A DNA stretch of 64,000 nucleotides from Reyranella massiliensis 521 (GTDB lineage Bacteria > Pseudomonadota > Alphaproteobacteria > Reyranellales > Reyranellaceae). The notes under the pieces are model-generated. The model saw only the letters and a list, made by a program, of their open reading frames with translations, was not told the origin of the DNA and ran no database searches. Made by a program: the position numbers and the translations under genes. Below, in pieces: positions 8,285 through 17,709 of the stretch (its first letter is position 1; every line of letters begins with the position of its first letter). The DNA lies in the NCBI RefSeq assembly GCF_000312425.1, contig NZ_HE997181.1, positions 5,379,788 through 5,443,787 of the forward strand. The letters are read 5' to 3'.

Positions 8285-11200
8285 ATGCAAGCGTTTCTCC
8301 GAGTCATTTTCTCTCGATGGTCGCTGAGCTTCGTCGGCGTCGCAGTCCTTGCGCTGCTGGTCTGGTTCTTCGGCCCCCTGCTCGGGATGCTGGAAGGCTG
8401 GCTGCCACGGCTGGTCGTCGTACTCGCCCTGCTCCTCGTCTGGGGCTTGTCGAACCTGCTGATCGACCTCTATCGCCGCCAACGCGAGCGAAAGCTCGAA
8501 AGCAGTGTCGCCGAGCAGACATCGGCGGCCGTGGACGACGGCACCAGCGAGGAGGCCGCGGCGCTGCGCGAGCGGATGTCCACGGCGCTCACCCTGCTCA
8601 AGAAGGCGCGGGGCACGCGCGGCTATCTCTACGAGCAGCCCTGGTACGTCATCATCGGGCCTCCCGGCGCGGGCAAGACGACGGCGTTGCTGAACAGCGG
8701 CCTGAAGTTCCCGCTGGCCGCCGAGATGGGCCAGGGGCCGATGGCGGGTATCGGCGGAACGAGGCTCTGCGACTGGTGGTTCACAGACAATGCCGTGCTG
8801 ATCGACACGGCCGGCCGCTATACCACCCAGGACTCGAATGCCGCCGTCGATCGCGCGGGCTGGGATGCGTTCCTCGACATGCTGCGCCGGACGCGGCCGC
8901 GTCAGCCGTTGAACGGCGTGATCGTGGGCATCGGGCTGGGTGAGATCGCCAATGCGCCTGCCGACGAACGTATTGCCCATGCCCGGGCGATCCGTCTCCG
9001 GATCAAGGAACTCGAGAGCCGGCTGCACATCCGCATTCCGGTCTACGCACTTTTCACCAAGGCGGACCTGATTGCAGGCTTCACCGAGTTCTTCGACGAC
9101 CTCGATCGCGACGAACGCAGCCAAGTCTGGGGCGCCACGCTGCCGCTGACGAAGACCGACCAGGGGCCGGTCGGACAGTTCTCCGAGGAACTTCAGCTCC
9201 TCGTCGACCGTCTCAACGAGCGCTTGTTCGACCGCCTTCAAGCCGAGCAGAGCCCGGACCGCCGCGCTCTGATCGCGGGCTTCCCGGCGCAGGTCGCCAG
9301 CCTCGCCCAGCCTCTGCAAGCTTTCCTGACCGAAGCGTTCGGCGGGTCGCGTCTCGATCCCGCGCCGTTCCTGCGCGGCGTGTATTTCACCTCGGGCACC
9401 CAGGAAGGCACGCCGATCGACCGGCTGACCGGGCTGATGGCCCGCGCCTTCGGTCTCGACCAGCGGCGCGCGGCCAGCCTGAAGCCCGAGCATGGGCGCG
9501 GCTACTTCCTCGGGCGCCTCGTCTCCAGGGTCATCCTGGGCGAGGCGATGCTGGTCAGCGAACCGCCGGCCGCCCGCACCCGGCGGCTCGCCATGCGCGT
9601 CGCCTCCTATGCGTTGATCGCCTTGGCAACCCTGGGCGCCACGGGATGGCTGATCGCCAATCGCTCGGACGGCGAGAACCAGATCGCCGCGATGTCGCAA
9701 GCTTTGGCTTCCTACGAGAGCATCGCCAAGGAAACGACGTTCAGCCCGGTCAACGATTCCGACCTGCCCCGGCTGCTTCCGTTGCTGGATGCCGCCCGCA
9801 ACCTCGAGAAGGCAGCCGGCAGCAACAGCGGCATCCTGGCGAGCTTCGACCTGTCGCAGGCGGCCAAGCTGCGCGCCGGTGCCGAGACGGTCTACCGGCA
9901 TGCTCTGGGCTATGCACTGCTGCCGCGTCTGATCTGGCGTCTGGAAGCCCAGATGCGCGGTAACTTCACCCATCCCGATTTCCTCTACGAGGCGACCCGC
10001 GTCTACCTGATGCTGGGCGGGCAGGGGCCGCTCGACCGTGCGCTGGTCAAGGAATGGATGACCTACGATTGGCAGGCGGCTTATGCCGGCGCCTATAACG
10101 CCGCCGTCCTGACTGGCCTCATTGGTCATCTCGACGCTCTGCTGGCGAGGCCGTTGCCGGCCGTGCCGCTCGACGATGCTCTGATCGCGCAGGCCCGCAC
10201 GGCCTTCAGCCGCGTGTCGCTGGCGGCGCGCGTCTACTCCCGCATCAAGCCGTCCGCCGCGGCGCAGGCATTGCCGCCCTGGAAGCCCAGCGACGCCCTG
10301 GGAACGGCGGGAGGGCGCGTGTTCATGCGCGCCTCCGGGCGCAAGCTCAGCGATGGTGTCCCCGGCTTCTTTACTGTCGATGGCTTCCACAAGGTGCTGC
10401 TGCCGGCGCTGGCGTCGGCGACCCGCGAAGTGGCCTCGGAGAACTGGGTGATGGGGCGTGGCGCTCCGGTGGCCCTGGACGAACCCCAGCAGAAGGAACT
10501 CGCCAACGCCGTGGTCGCGCTCTACCTCGCCGACTACGCCAAGACATGGGATGCGCTGCTGCAGGATCTGGAGATCGTGCCGCTGCGCAGCCTGCCGCAA
10601 GCGGCCCAGGATCTTTACATCCTGGCCTCGCCGCAGTCGCCCATGAAGGAGGTGCTGACCTCCATTGCCCGCCAGCTCACGCTCTCCGAACCACCTAAGC
10701 CTGCCAATGCCGTGGCGGCGGCGGCGACAGATGCCGCCAACAAGGTCCAGTCGGCGGCGACGGCTGCTACGACGACGAGCAAGTCGTCGACATTGTCTTC
10801 GCTTTTGACGGGTCAATCAGGCGCCGCCGCGCCGCCGCTGCCGCCGGGCCACGAGATCGACGAACGTTACCGGCAGCTGCGCGAGCTCGTGGCGTCCACG
10901 GGCGGGGCGCCGATCGATCAGGTCCTGAAGCTCCTCAACGACCTGCAACAGCAACTGGCCAAGCTCGCCGCGGCGCCCGTCGGTAGCGCGGCGCCTGCCG
11001 GCGCCACCCTGGGCGATCCGTCGCTGGCGCTGCGGGCCGAGGCACAACGCCAGCCGCCGCCATTGGCGCGCTGGCTTCAGGCGATGGCGGATTCGAGTAC
11101 CGCCCTGCGCGGCGGCGGCGCCCGTCAGCAGGTGATTGCCGCCTACAACGGCGCCGGCGGGCCGGCAGCGCTCTGCCCGTTGGCCGTGAACGGGCGCTTC

Positions 11201-11839
11201 CCGTTCGTGCCCGGCAGCTCTCTCGAAACGCCGCTCGATGATTTCGCCAAGCTGTTCGCACCGGGCGGGCTGATCGACGGCTTCTTCAACACGCAGCTGC
11301 GCCCCTATGTCGATACCACGGGCAAGGTCTGGAAGGCTCAATCGGCCGATGGCGTGGCCGCGCCGGTTTCGGCGGCGGACATTGCGCAGTTCCAGCGGGC
11401 GGCCGTCATTCGCGACCTCTTCTTCGCTCCGGGCAGCACGACCATCGCCGTGCGCTTCGACATGACGCCCCTGCAGCTCGATCCCGGCGCATCCCGGGTC
11501 AGTCTGGAGTTCGACGGCACATCGGTCACTTATGCCCATGGACCGTCGCGCTCGACTCAGATCACCTGGCCGGGGCCGAACCGCATCCAGAACGTGCGGC
11601 TCGTCTTCGATCCGCCGCCGCCCGGCGGCACGGGCGTGTTGGCGGAGACGGGGCCTTGGGCGATGTTCCGTTTGTTCGGTCGCGGCACGCTGCGCCAGGC
11701 CGATTCACCGGAGCGCTACACGCTGACGTTCACGCTCGGCAACCGGGAGGCGACATTCGAGATCCGAGCTGCCTCGGTCCTCAATCCCTTCGCGCCGGGC
11801 GTCCTGCAGGACTTCCGCTGCCCGTCGGTCCGAGAATAG
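8285..11839 (+). CDS. tssM: T6SS membrane-complex protein TssM (IcmF family)
   Basis: At 1184 residues this is a full-length TssM. Two N-terminal membrane helices (about 13-33 and 40-60) precede a cytoplasmic NTPase-like domain with an intact Walker A, 'GPPGAGKTT' (125-133), and 'LIDTAGRY' further on. A third helix near 435-457 starts the large periplasmic region, whose C-terminal beta domain ('WPGPNRIQNVRL') contacts TssJ. A low-complexity Ala/Ser/Thr stretch lies around residues 800-850. TssM bridges the inner and outer membranes. tagF follows after 7 bp. Confidence 0.95.
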   Translation: MQAFLRVIFSRWSLSFVGVAVLALLVWFFGPLLGMLEGWLPRLVVVLALLLVWGLSNLLIDLYRRQRERKLESSVAEQTSAAVDDGTSEEAAALRERMSTALTLLKKARGTRGYLYEQPWYVIIGPPGAGKTTALLNSGLKFPLAAEMGQGPMAGIGGTRLCDWWFTDNAVLIDTAGRYTTQDSNAAVDRAGWDAFLDMLRRTRPRQPLNGVIVGIGLGEIANAPADERIAHARAIRLRIKELESRLHIRIPVYALFTKADLIAGFTEFFDDLDRDERSQVWGATLPLTKTDQGPVGQFSEELQLLVDRLNERLFDRLQAEQSPDRRALIAGFPAQVASLAQPLQAFLTEAFGGSRLDPAPFLRGVYFTSGTQEGTPIDRLTGLMARAFGLDQRRAASLKPEHGRGYFLGRLVSRVILGEAMLVSEPPAARTRRLAMRVASYALIALATLGATGWLIANRSDGENQIAAMSQALASYESIAKETTFSPVNDSDLPRLLPLLDAARNLEKAAGSNSGILASFDLSQAAKLRAGAETVYRHALGYALLPRLIWRLEAQMRGNFTHPDFLYEATRVYLMLGGQGPLDRALVKEWMTYDWQAAYAGAYNAAVLTGLIGHLDALLARPLPAVPLDDALIAQARTAFSRVSLAARVYSRIKPSAAAQALPPWKPSDALGTAGGRVFMRASGRKLSDGVPGFFTVDGFHKVLLPALASATREVASENWVMGRGAPVALDEPQQKELANAVVALYLADYAKTWDALLQDLEIVPLRSLPQAAQDLYILASPQSPMKEVLTSIARQLTLSEPPKPANAVAAAATDAANKVQSAATAATTTSKSSTLSSLLTGQSGAAAPPLPPGHEIDERYRQLRELVASTGGAPIDQVLKLLNDLQQQLAKLAAAPVGSAAPAGATLGDPSLALRAEAQRQPPPLARWLQAMADSSTALRGGGARQQVIAAYNGAGGPAALCPLAVNGRFPFVPGSSLETPLDDFAKLFAPGGLIDGFFNTQLRPYVDTTGKVWKAQSADGVAAPVSAADIAQFQRAAVIRDLFFAPGSTTIAVRFDMTPLQLDPGASRVSLEFDGTSVTYAHGPSRSTQITWPGPNRIQNVRLVFDPPPPGGTGVLAETGPWAMFRLFGRGTLRQADSPERYTLTFTLGNREATFEIRAASVLNPFAPGVLQDFRCPSVRE

Positions 11840-11846
11840 GTGCACC

Positions 11847-12443
11847 GTGGCGGCACTGCCTCTCCAAGCGAGTGCAGGCCTCTTCGGCAAGCTGCCGTCG
11901 CGTGGCGACTTCGTGCGCGAGGGGCTGTCTCGCGATTTCACGGACGGCTGGGATGCCTGGTGGCAGCGCGGCCTGGCGGCCACGCAGCTCCGGCCTCGCG
12001 AGGAATGGCTCGCGGCGTGGCTGGAGGCGCCGGTCTGGCGTTTCGTCCTGCCGCCTGGCTTGCTCGGCGGAGAGGGTATCCTTGGTCTCTGGCTGCCCAG
12101 CGTCGACAAGGTCGGCCGCTACTATCCCCTCACGATCGCCGCCACGGCGCGCAGTGACTGGGCACCGTACGTGGGGGTGATGACGGCATTCCTGACGGCA
12201 GCGGAAGAAGCTGGCCGGGACGCGCTCGAAGTCGACCTCGAGCCGGCGGAGCTGTGGCAGCGTGTCCAGGCCGCCCTTGTCGCCGAGGACTCATCGACGC
12301 CGACGGTCGACCTCGCTCCGGGGTATGCAGCCTGGTGGACCGAGGGCGGCCCGCGCGTCGCGGCTCGTTTGGAAACCGGCGCCGCGCTTCCCGTGGGAGC
12401 CCGATTCGCCGCGCTCATGGATGACGGTTGGGGGGCTCCGTAA
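11847..12443 (+). CDS. tagF: T6SS-associated protein TagF
   Basis: The 198-residue protein opens with 'GLFGKLPSRGDFV' and 'WDAWWQRGL', both typical of TagF, and 'SVDKVGRYYPLTI' follows. TagF is a post-translational repressor that in other bacteria sequesters Fha. It starts at GTG 11847. In Agrobacterium TagF is fused to PppA, whereas here it is a separate gene whose TAA overlaps the pppA ATG by one base (TAATG). Confidence 0.9.
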   Translation: MAALPLQASAGLFGKLPSRGDFVREGLSRDFTDGWDAWWQRGLAATQLRPREEWLAAWLEAPVWRFVLPPGLLGGEGILGLWLPSVDKVGRYYPLTIAATARSDWAPYVGVMTAFLTAAEEAGRDALEVDLEPAELWQRVQAALVAEDSSTPTVDLAPGYAAWWTEGGPRVAARLETGAALPVGARFAALMDDGWGAP

Positions 12444-13264
12444 TGGCCGACACCAGGATCGATCAGGACGTGGCCCGGTTCGGCAGCTTCTCTTCGTCGG
12501 CAGTCACGCATGCCGGTACGGCGAATCGGCTGAACGAGGACGGTTTCGTCAACCGGCCGGATCTCGGTCTCTGGGCAGTGGCAGATGGCGCGGGAGGCCA
12601 CGAGTCGGGAGAGGTTGCCTCGGCCGAGGTCGTCAGCAGCCTGCAGACGATCGAGCCGGGACTCTCGGCCGCCGAGATGCTCGTCGAGGTGCGCTCCCGC
12701 CTCGAACAAGCGCATTCCCGCCTGCGCGAGGCGGCCTCGCAACGCGGCGCCGACGTGCTGATGGCCACGACGGTCGTCGTTCTCCTGGCGCGCGACGACC
12801 ATTTCGCCTGCCTGTGGGCAGGCGATTCGCGCGCCTATCTGTTGCGCGGCCATTCCCTCACCAGGATCACGCGCGATCACAGCCTGGTTCAGGCGCTGGT
12901 CGAGAGCGGGACGATCACGGAAAAGGAGGCAGTCGGTCACCCACATGCCAACGTCATCACCCGCGCCGTAGGAGCCGACAGCGATCCCCTCGAACTCGAG
13001 AAGCGCACCGGCCAGCTCCAGGTGGGAGACCGGCTTCTCCTGTGCACCGATGGCCTGTGCAAGACCTTGCCGGAAGAGCGGTTGCTGGAGCTGCTTTCCG
13101 GCGATGGCGACTCCGGAGCGGAACGCCTGGTGGCGGCTGCTCTGACAGCCAAGGTGAACGACAATGTCACGGCAATCACCATCGCCTTCGGCGCCGATGA
13201 AGGGGCGGCAATAGACGTCACGACGGTGAATGCGTCGATTCCGACAATGCCGAAGGATGCGTAA
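12443..13264 (+). CDS. pppA: PP2C-type Ser/Thr phosphatase PppA
   Basis: A 273-residue PP2C phosphatase with all metal-binding motifs: 'NEDGF', 'VADGAGGHESGE', 'WAGDSRAYLLR', 'LCTDGLCK' and 'NDNVTAITIAFG'. In T6SS control it removes the phosphate added by PpkA and turns firing down. The ATG at 12443 is used because it overlaps the tagF stop; an upstream in-frame TTG at 12428 lies inside tagF. It is the last gene of the plus-strand arm, 14 bp from the end of the converging PAAR gene. Confidence 0.92.
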   Translation: MADTRIDQDVARFGSFSSSAVTHAGTANRLNEDGFVNRPDLGLWAVADGAGGHESGEVASAEVVSSLQTIEPGLSAAEMLVEVRSRLEQAHSRLREAASQRGADVLMATTVVVLLARDDHFACLWAGDSRAYLLRGHSLTRITRDHSLVQALVESGTITEKEAVGHPHANVITRAVGADSDPLELEKRTGQLQVGDRLLLCTDGLCKTLPEERLLELLSGDGDSGAERLVAAALTAKVNDNVTAITIAFGADEGAAIDVTTVNASIPTMPKDA

Positions 13265-13278
13265 GGTCCGCCGACCCG

Positions 13279-13569
13279 TCAGCCGACGAGGACCATCGGG
13301 TAGCCCATGACGACCGTGCCGCCATGCGCGGTCAAGCTGCCGAGCTGAGCAGCCGGACGGCCGCCGAACATCACCGTGAAGGATCCCATGACGATGGCAT
13401 CGGGTGGTCCGGCGCAGGTGACGATGTCACCGACACAAGCCGCGGGCATGCCGCCGATCAGCACGGTGGGACAACCGGGCCCGACAATCGGGCCGCCGAC
13501 ATGCGGGACGAGCACCGTCACCATGGGGCAAACATGCATGTCGTTCAGGCGGGCCGCCGGCATGCCCAT
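13279..13569 (-). CDS. PAAR-domain spike tip protein
   Basis: A 96-residue protein made of one PAAR domain: 'MPAARLNDMHVCP', 'GPIVGPGCPTVLIGG', 'PAACVGD' and 'CAGPPD', with His and Cys residues placed to bind the zinc of the cone tip. It caps the VgrG spike and has no toxin extension, so cargo would have to bind non-covalently. The start overlaps the stop of the upstream gene (TGATG). It is the last gene of the minus-strand arm. Confidence 0.92.
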   Translation of the reverse strand: MGMPAARLNDMHVCPMVTVLVPHVGGPIVGPGCPTVLIGGMPAACVGDIVTCAGPPDAIVMGSFTVMFGGRPAAQLGSLTAHGGTVVMGYPMVLVG

Positions 13570-14168
13570 CAGACTTTCTCCACGTCGATGCGGCCGGCGC
13601 CGCCGGCCGCAATATCCTTTGCCGAAGCGAGAAAGGCACGAAGCCGCTCTTCGCGCCGTACTGCGGAGCCACGGACGGCCGACATGGCGACCGCGCCGGC
13701 GACGGCAAGCCCGGTGAAGTGCGGCTGCGGCGGTACCTTCGGCACGTCGGGTGGCGCCATCGAGTCGCCGCTCCAGAAAGCGGCAACGGCCGCCCAGGCC
13801 TCGGGGCTCCCGAAGCCGGATTTCTCGGCTTCCTTCATTGCCGTCCGGCGCTGTTCGTCGGATTGCCGGCGCACCCATTCTTCCGCGGCGTCGCGAGGTG
13901 CAGATTCGGACTCGGGATTGGTACTGGACGAAGCGGTATGGCGTGCACAGGCGCAGGCCCACCAAACGGCCTCGCGTGCCGGAAGGGCGTGAGCAACTAG
14001 TCGGGTCGCTTCGGCCAGGAGGCCCGCCTCTTCGAGTCGGTTCAAAGCGCCAGCCGCTTCATCGCATCCATCGAGTGCTGCGGTTGCCTTGGCGTCGAGC
14101 TGCAGATGGGGCAGCAAACGCGAGAGCTCTCCGCTGATCTTGTTTCGGGAAGGAGGTTGAGCAGGCAT
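13569..14168 (-). CDS. T6SS-associated conserved protein (DUF6931-like) between vgrG and PAAR
   Basis: The 199-residue protein is mostly helical, Ala/Glu-rich and without a signal peptide. It has a helical N-terminal half ('LPAREAVWWACACARH'), a middle stretch 'FGSPEAWAAVAAFWSGDSMAPP' and a hydrophobic helix near 150-165 ('TGLAVAGAVAMSAVRG'). I think it matches the DUF6931 group found beside vgrG/PAAR pairs, but that recognition is tentative. Its place between spike and tip genes, 12 bp after vgrG and overlapping PAAR, suggests an adaptor or loading role. No toxin motif is visible. Confidence 0.7.
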   Translation of the reverse strand: MPAQPPSRNKISGELSRLLPHLQLDAKATAALDGCDEAAGALNRLEEAGLLAEATRLVAHALPAREAVWWACACARHTASSSTNPESESAPRDAAEEWVRRQSDEQRRTAMKEAEKSGFGSPEAWAAVAAFWSGDSMAPPDVPKVPPQPHFTGLAVAGAVAMSAVRGSAVRREERLRAFLASAKDIAAGGAGRIDVEKV

Positions 14169-14180
14169 CTTGGAGGTCTA

Positions 14181-16022
14181 TCAGTTGATCGAAAGGATGG
14201 CGCCCTTGAGCGTCAGCATCGCCGTGCCGTTGACGGTCGTCATCGTGCCTTTCACGTCCGTCATTACCGATCCGTCGATTTTCACCATCATGCCTTTAAC
14301 CGTAACGCCCATCTGATCCACCGTGATGGAGCTCGCTCCGACCTTCAGCGTGATGGATTGCAGGGCCTCCATGGAAATCTTGCCGAGACTGGCGGTCACC
14401 GAGACATCGCCCAAATCTAGTTTCGTGGTCTGATTGCCTCTCTTGAGCGTTACGTCCTCGTTGCCGGTGATCACGACCGTGCGGTTGTTGTCGACCGTGA
14501 GCTTCTGGTCGTTCTCGACCTCGACCTTCATGTCCTTCTGCGCATGCAGAAAGAGCACCTCCTTGCCCTTCTTGTCGTCGACCGAAATCTCGTTGAAATC
14601 GTCCGAACCGCCCTTGGTCGTGGAGCGCGAACGGAAGCCGAGCTTCGTCTTCTCGCCGACGGGAAAAATCGGCTTGTCGTTGCCGTTGTAGAGGCCTCCC
14701 ACGACGATCGGCCGGTCCGGGTCGGAGTCCATGAAGGCGACGGCGACTTCCGTGCCCACGCGTGGGATGAACTGAGCGCCCCATTGATCGCCGGCCCAGG
14801 GCTGCACCACGCGGGCCCAGTTGGCACTGTCGGCGGTTGCGTCCTCGCGCCAATCCCAGGGAAACCGGATCTTTACGCGCCCATGATCGTCGGTATGGAT
14901 CTCCTCGCCGCTGGGGCCGACGACGATGGCGGTATGCAGCCCCTCCATGCGGGGGCGCGGCGTTTCCATCGGTTCGCGCCAGGGTACCGTATTCGGAAAG
15001 GCTGAGAAGCTGTTCAGGTAGCTCGCCGTTCCCTCGTTGGCCATGGCGGCTGTGTCTTCGGCCGTGTGAGTGATCTCCCGGACGACGTAGACGGTCTCCG
15101 TGCCGCTCTTGTCGCGGAACTTGTACTTGCCGCCGGCGAAGAGGCTGGCCAGTGCGCCATTCGCCTCGATCAGGGAAACCGACGCTTCGGCTGCTTCCAT
15201 CCGTCGCTTGGCCCGCTCCTTGGCCTGCGAAGTGTCGTAGGTCAGGGCAGGCCACTGAAAGACAGGGCGATGGCTTGTTCCGCCATGCTTGAGGATCGTG
15301 CTCTGCTCGACCTTGAGATTCTTGCTGGGCGCTTCGTCGTCGTAGTCGCGCAGGGCTATCTTGCCTTCGGCAAACTCTTCGATCCTTCGATGCTCGCTCA
15401 GCATGTCCGTTGCATCGCCCACGCCGAGCCTGACGGTAGCGTCGGCAATGGTGGCGAAGCCGTTGTTGTCGTTGGTCACAACGAGCGTGTGACCGTCGGA
15501 CGCGTGCTCGAAGAAATAGTACCAGCCTTCTTCTTCCATCAGCCGGGTCATGAAATCCAGCGACGTCTCGTTGTACTGCGTCGTCACCTTGCGCTGCGGC
15601 GGCTGGGAGTAGAGACGGAACGCCGTTTTCGTCACACCCATTTCGTCCAGGATCGTCTTGATGATGTCTTCGGCGGTCTTGTTGAAGAACAGGCGGCAGT
15701 CGCTGCGAATGTCGGCGTGGGCGAGCTGCGGTTCGAGAACCATGAGATAGAGCGAGTCGGTGTGGCCTTGCCGCTCGATGAGGCTGAAGCGGCTGACGAT
15801 TCCGTGGAAGTAGCGCGTCGTCTCGTTGCCATGGTTGACGGCGAGGCAGGCCGGCTTGTTCAGCATGGCCTTCATGTCGATCTTGTCGTCTGTCGTCGGC
15901 ACCACCTCGATTTCGAAGCGAAACAGATCGCAAATGATCTCGTGCGCCACCATCCGAATGGGATGCAGCGGCGATTCCGCCGTGCTCGTGAGTGACAGTA
16001 GCGGTTTCCTGTCGGGCGGCAT
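14181..16022 (-). CDS. vgrG: T6SS spike protein VgrG (TssI)
   Basis: The 613-residue protein shows the gp27-like base ('LTSTAESPLHPIRMVAHE', 'QYNETSLDFMTRLMEEEGWYYFF' motif, in part), the gp5 OB fold ('GEEIHTDDHGRVKIRFPWD', 'WAGDQWGAQFIPRVGTEVAV') and a beta-helix needle with repeated short strands to the C-terminus. It ends at the needle without an extra catalytic domain, so it is a plain structural VgrG. It pierces target membranes with the PAAR tip. There is a 178-bp gap from the upstream methyltransferase gene, and the Shine-Dalgarno is weak. Confidence 0.94.
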   Translation of the reverse strand: MPPDRKPLLSLTSTAESPLHPIRMVAHEIICDLFRFEIEVVPTTDDKIDMKAMLNKPACLAVNHGNETTRYFHGIVSRFSLIERQGHTDSLYLMVLEPQLAHADIRSDCRLFFNKTAEDIIKTILDEMGVTKTAFRLYSQPPQRKVTTQYNETSLDFMTRLMEEEGWYYFFEHASDGHTLVVTNDNNGFATIADATVRLGVGDATDMLSEHRRIEEFAEGKIALRDYDDEAPSKNLKVEQSTILKHGGTSHRPVFQWPALTYDTSQAKERAKRRMEAAEASVSLIEANGALASLFAGGKYKFRDKSGTETVYVVREITHTAEDTAAMANEGTASYLNSFSAFPNTVPWREPMETPRPRMEGLHTAIVVGPSGEEIHTDDHGRVKIRFPWDWREDATADSANWARVVQPWAGDQWGAQFIPRVGTEVAVAFMDSDPDRPIVVGGLYNGNDKPIFPVGEKTKLGFRSRSTTKGGSDDFNEISVDDKKGKEVLFLHAQKDMKVEVENDQKLTVDNNRTVVITGNEDVTLKRGNQTTKLDLGDVSVTASLGKISMEALQSITLKVGASSITVDQMGVTVKGMMVKIDGSVMTDVKGTMTTVNGTAMLTLKGAILSIN

Positions 16023-16200
16023 CTGCTACGGCATCCCAGTGGGTAGAAGCCACATCACGGTCGACTCTCCCAAGCCGGCACGGTAGCCCAGCTCGACCGG
16101 AAAAGGAACAAGCATGGCATTGCGCACCCGGTTACCCTCGGTGTCGTCGATCCGTCTTCGAGAGCATTTCATTGAATTCGCTCATTTCGATGGCGTCTCT

Positions 16201-17709
16201 CTATTCTGGCACGATCCGAAGCTGGCGAAGGATCGGAACGCGCTGTTCGACGGCGATGCCCACCACTTCCCGAACCTTGTCGCGCTTTTCCGGCAGGATG
16301 TCGGCGCTGAGCCTTTCGATCCATGTGTCGATCTGATCCTCGCGTTCTCCACTCAGGAGCCGGCCGGCGATGAACTGCACGAGAGGAGGCGCCGAGAGGC
16401 CGCCGCCCAACCGCGATGACGCAAGGCCGCTCGACGTCTTGGCTTCGGCAATCGACACTACGCGCGCGGCGAGGGCGCGATTCAGTCGGTCGGCAGAATC
16501 GGGCTGCGGTCCATCGGGACGCAAGGCAACCTGGCATTGATTGGAACCCACCAGCACGCCGATCAGCTCCGGCGGCGTACTGTGGCCGGGTTCGAGGGCG
16601 AGCAGCTCGGCGATCGTCGCCGGACCTCGCATCGCCGCGGCCATCATGGTCTTCAGTGGTGCGGACATTTCCGCCTTGCCCGCCGGGACATGCAGTGTCG
16701 TCTGAAGTTCCGCCGGGCTGACCACGGGGACGACGGTCAGGCGGGCGAGCTTGGCGTCACGCTCGTCATTGCGTAGCCGCCGGGCGCCGCGCATGAAGAC
16801 GTCGTGGCGTAGCTGACGCGGAAAGCAGGTGTCCTTGACCAGTTCGCGCATGATCGGATCGTCGTAGCGATCCAGCAGCGCGCGCTGCTCCTCCGTCAGC
16901 ATCAACTCGTTGAAGTTCTCCAGCGGATTGGCCGAAGCGATCCAGTCCAGCTTGGCTTCCGCCATTGCTGCGGCGACGTCGGCATGGAAGGCCGGTGCCC
17001 AATGGGCGCTCATGAATTCGTGCGATAGATACTCTGCCGCCATGGCGCTTGTCGTGTCGATAAGGTCGCTCGCGAGCGGGCTCTCGACCAGGTACTTGCC
17101 CCCGGCAGCCTTGATGTCGCGCGCAAGGGCGAGGCCCGTCTGTGCCTGCGCGTCGCTGCGGCCGGCTGACCGGATGCCGGCCTCGTAGACGATGCGTTGC
17201 ATGCCGATGGCGCCCTGCCAGGCAGGCAGGGCATTGTAGCTCACGTGCACGGCTCCGCCGGGCCGTGTTTTGGCGGCGAGGAGCCGGACGATCCCGGCTC
17301 GTACGTCGCGGCTCACCCAGGACCACAAACCGTGCATGCTGACGAAGTCGGCCGCCGGCATCGCCCGTCCTTCCGCGCTCTCGGCGAACTGCGAGAGGTC
17401 GGCCTCAACGAAATGGATGTTGTCGAGACGGGCGGCCCGGGCGAGGCTGGCGCCGGCGGCAATATGGGCAGGGTTGTAGTCGACCGCGGTCACCCGCCAT
17501 CCCGGATTGGCGGCGGCGGTCAGCAGCGCACCGATGCCCAGGCCGCACCCCAGTTCGAGATAGCTGACCTGGTCGTCGGGTTCGGGAAGGTCCATCGCCA
17601 CGCCGCCGATATGGCAGGCCAAGGCCAGTCGCATCGGCGACTGCTGGACGTAGTAACCCTCGATATATGCGACGTCGGCGACGTAGCCGTTGCTCCACGG
17701 TCGGCTCAT
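16201..17709 (-). CDS. Class I SAM-dependent methyltransferase with regulatory domain, inside the tss operon
   Basis: The 502-residue protein has a Rossmann methyltransferase domain with SAM motif 'YLELGCGLGIG' (50-60), 'VTAVDYNPAH' and 'ADFVSMHGLWSWV'. A region from about 220 to 310 resembles the methyltransferase regulatory domain (PF10119 type), and a helical C-terminal part follows. The substrate is unknown. The ATG overlaps the tssG stop (ATGA), so it is translated with the baseplate genes, and vgrG follows. This gene is not a core T6SS component. It may modify a secreted cargo or a structural protein, or be an inserted passenger. Confidence 0.85.
   Translation of the reverse strand: MSRPWSNGYVADVAYIEGYYVQQSPMRLALACHIGGVAMDLPEPDDQVSYLELGCGLGIGALLTAAANPGWRVTAVDYNPAHIAAGASLARAARLDNIHFVEADLSQFAESAEGRAMPAADFVSMHGLWSWVSRDVRAGIVRLLAAKTRPGGAVHVSYNALPAWQGAIGMQRIVYEAGIRSAGRSDAQAQTGLALARDIKAAGGKYLVESPLASDLIDTTSAMAAEYLSHEFMSAHWAPAFHADVAAAMAEAKLDWIASANPLENFNELMLTEEQRALLDRYDDPIMRELVKDTCFPRQLRHDVFMRGARRLRNDERDAKLARLTVVPVVSPAELQTTLHVPAGKAEMSAPLKTMMAAAMRGPATIAELLALEPGHSTPPELIGVLVGSNQCQVALRPDGPQPDSADRLNRALAARVVSIAEAKTSSGLASSRLGGGLSAPPLVQFIAGRLLSGEREDQIDTWIERLSADILPEKRDKVREVVGIAVEQRVPILRQLRIVPE

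Noticed and set aside
14296-16053. A long open frame antiparallel to vgrG in phase terms (585 codons), and similar long frames across tssF, tssG, midA and the XDH gene.
   Set aside because: They have Arg/Ala-rich, repetitive composition typical of high-GC shadow frames and overlap well-supported genes.
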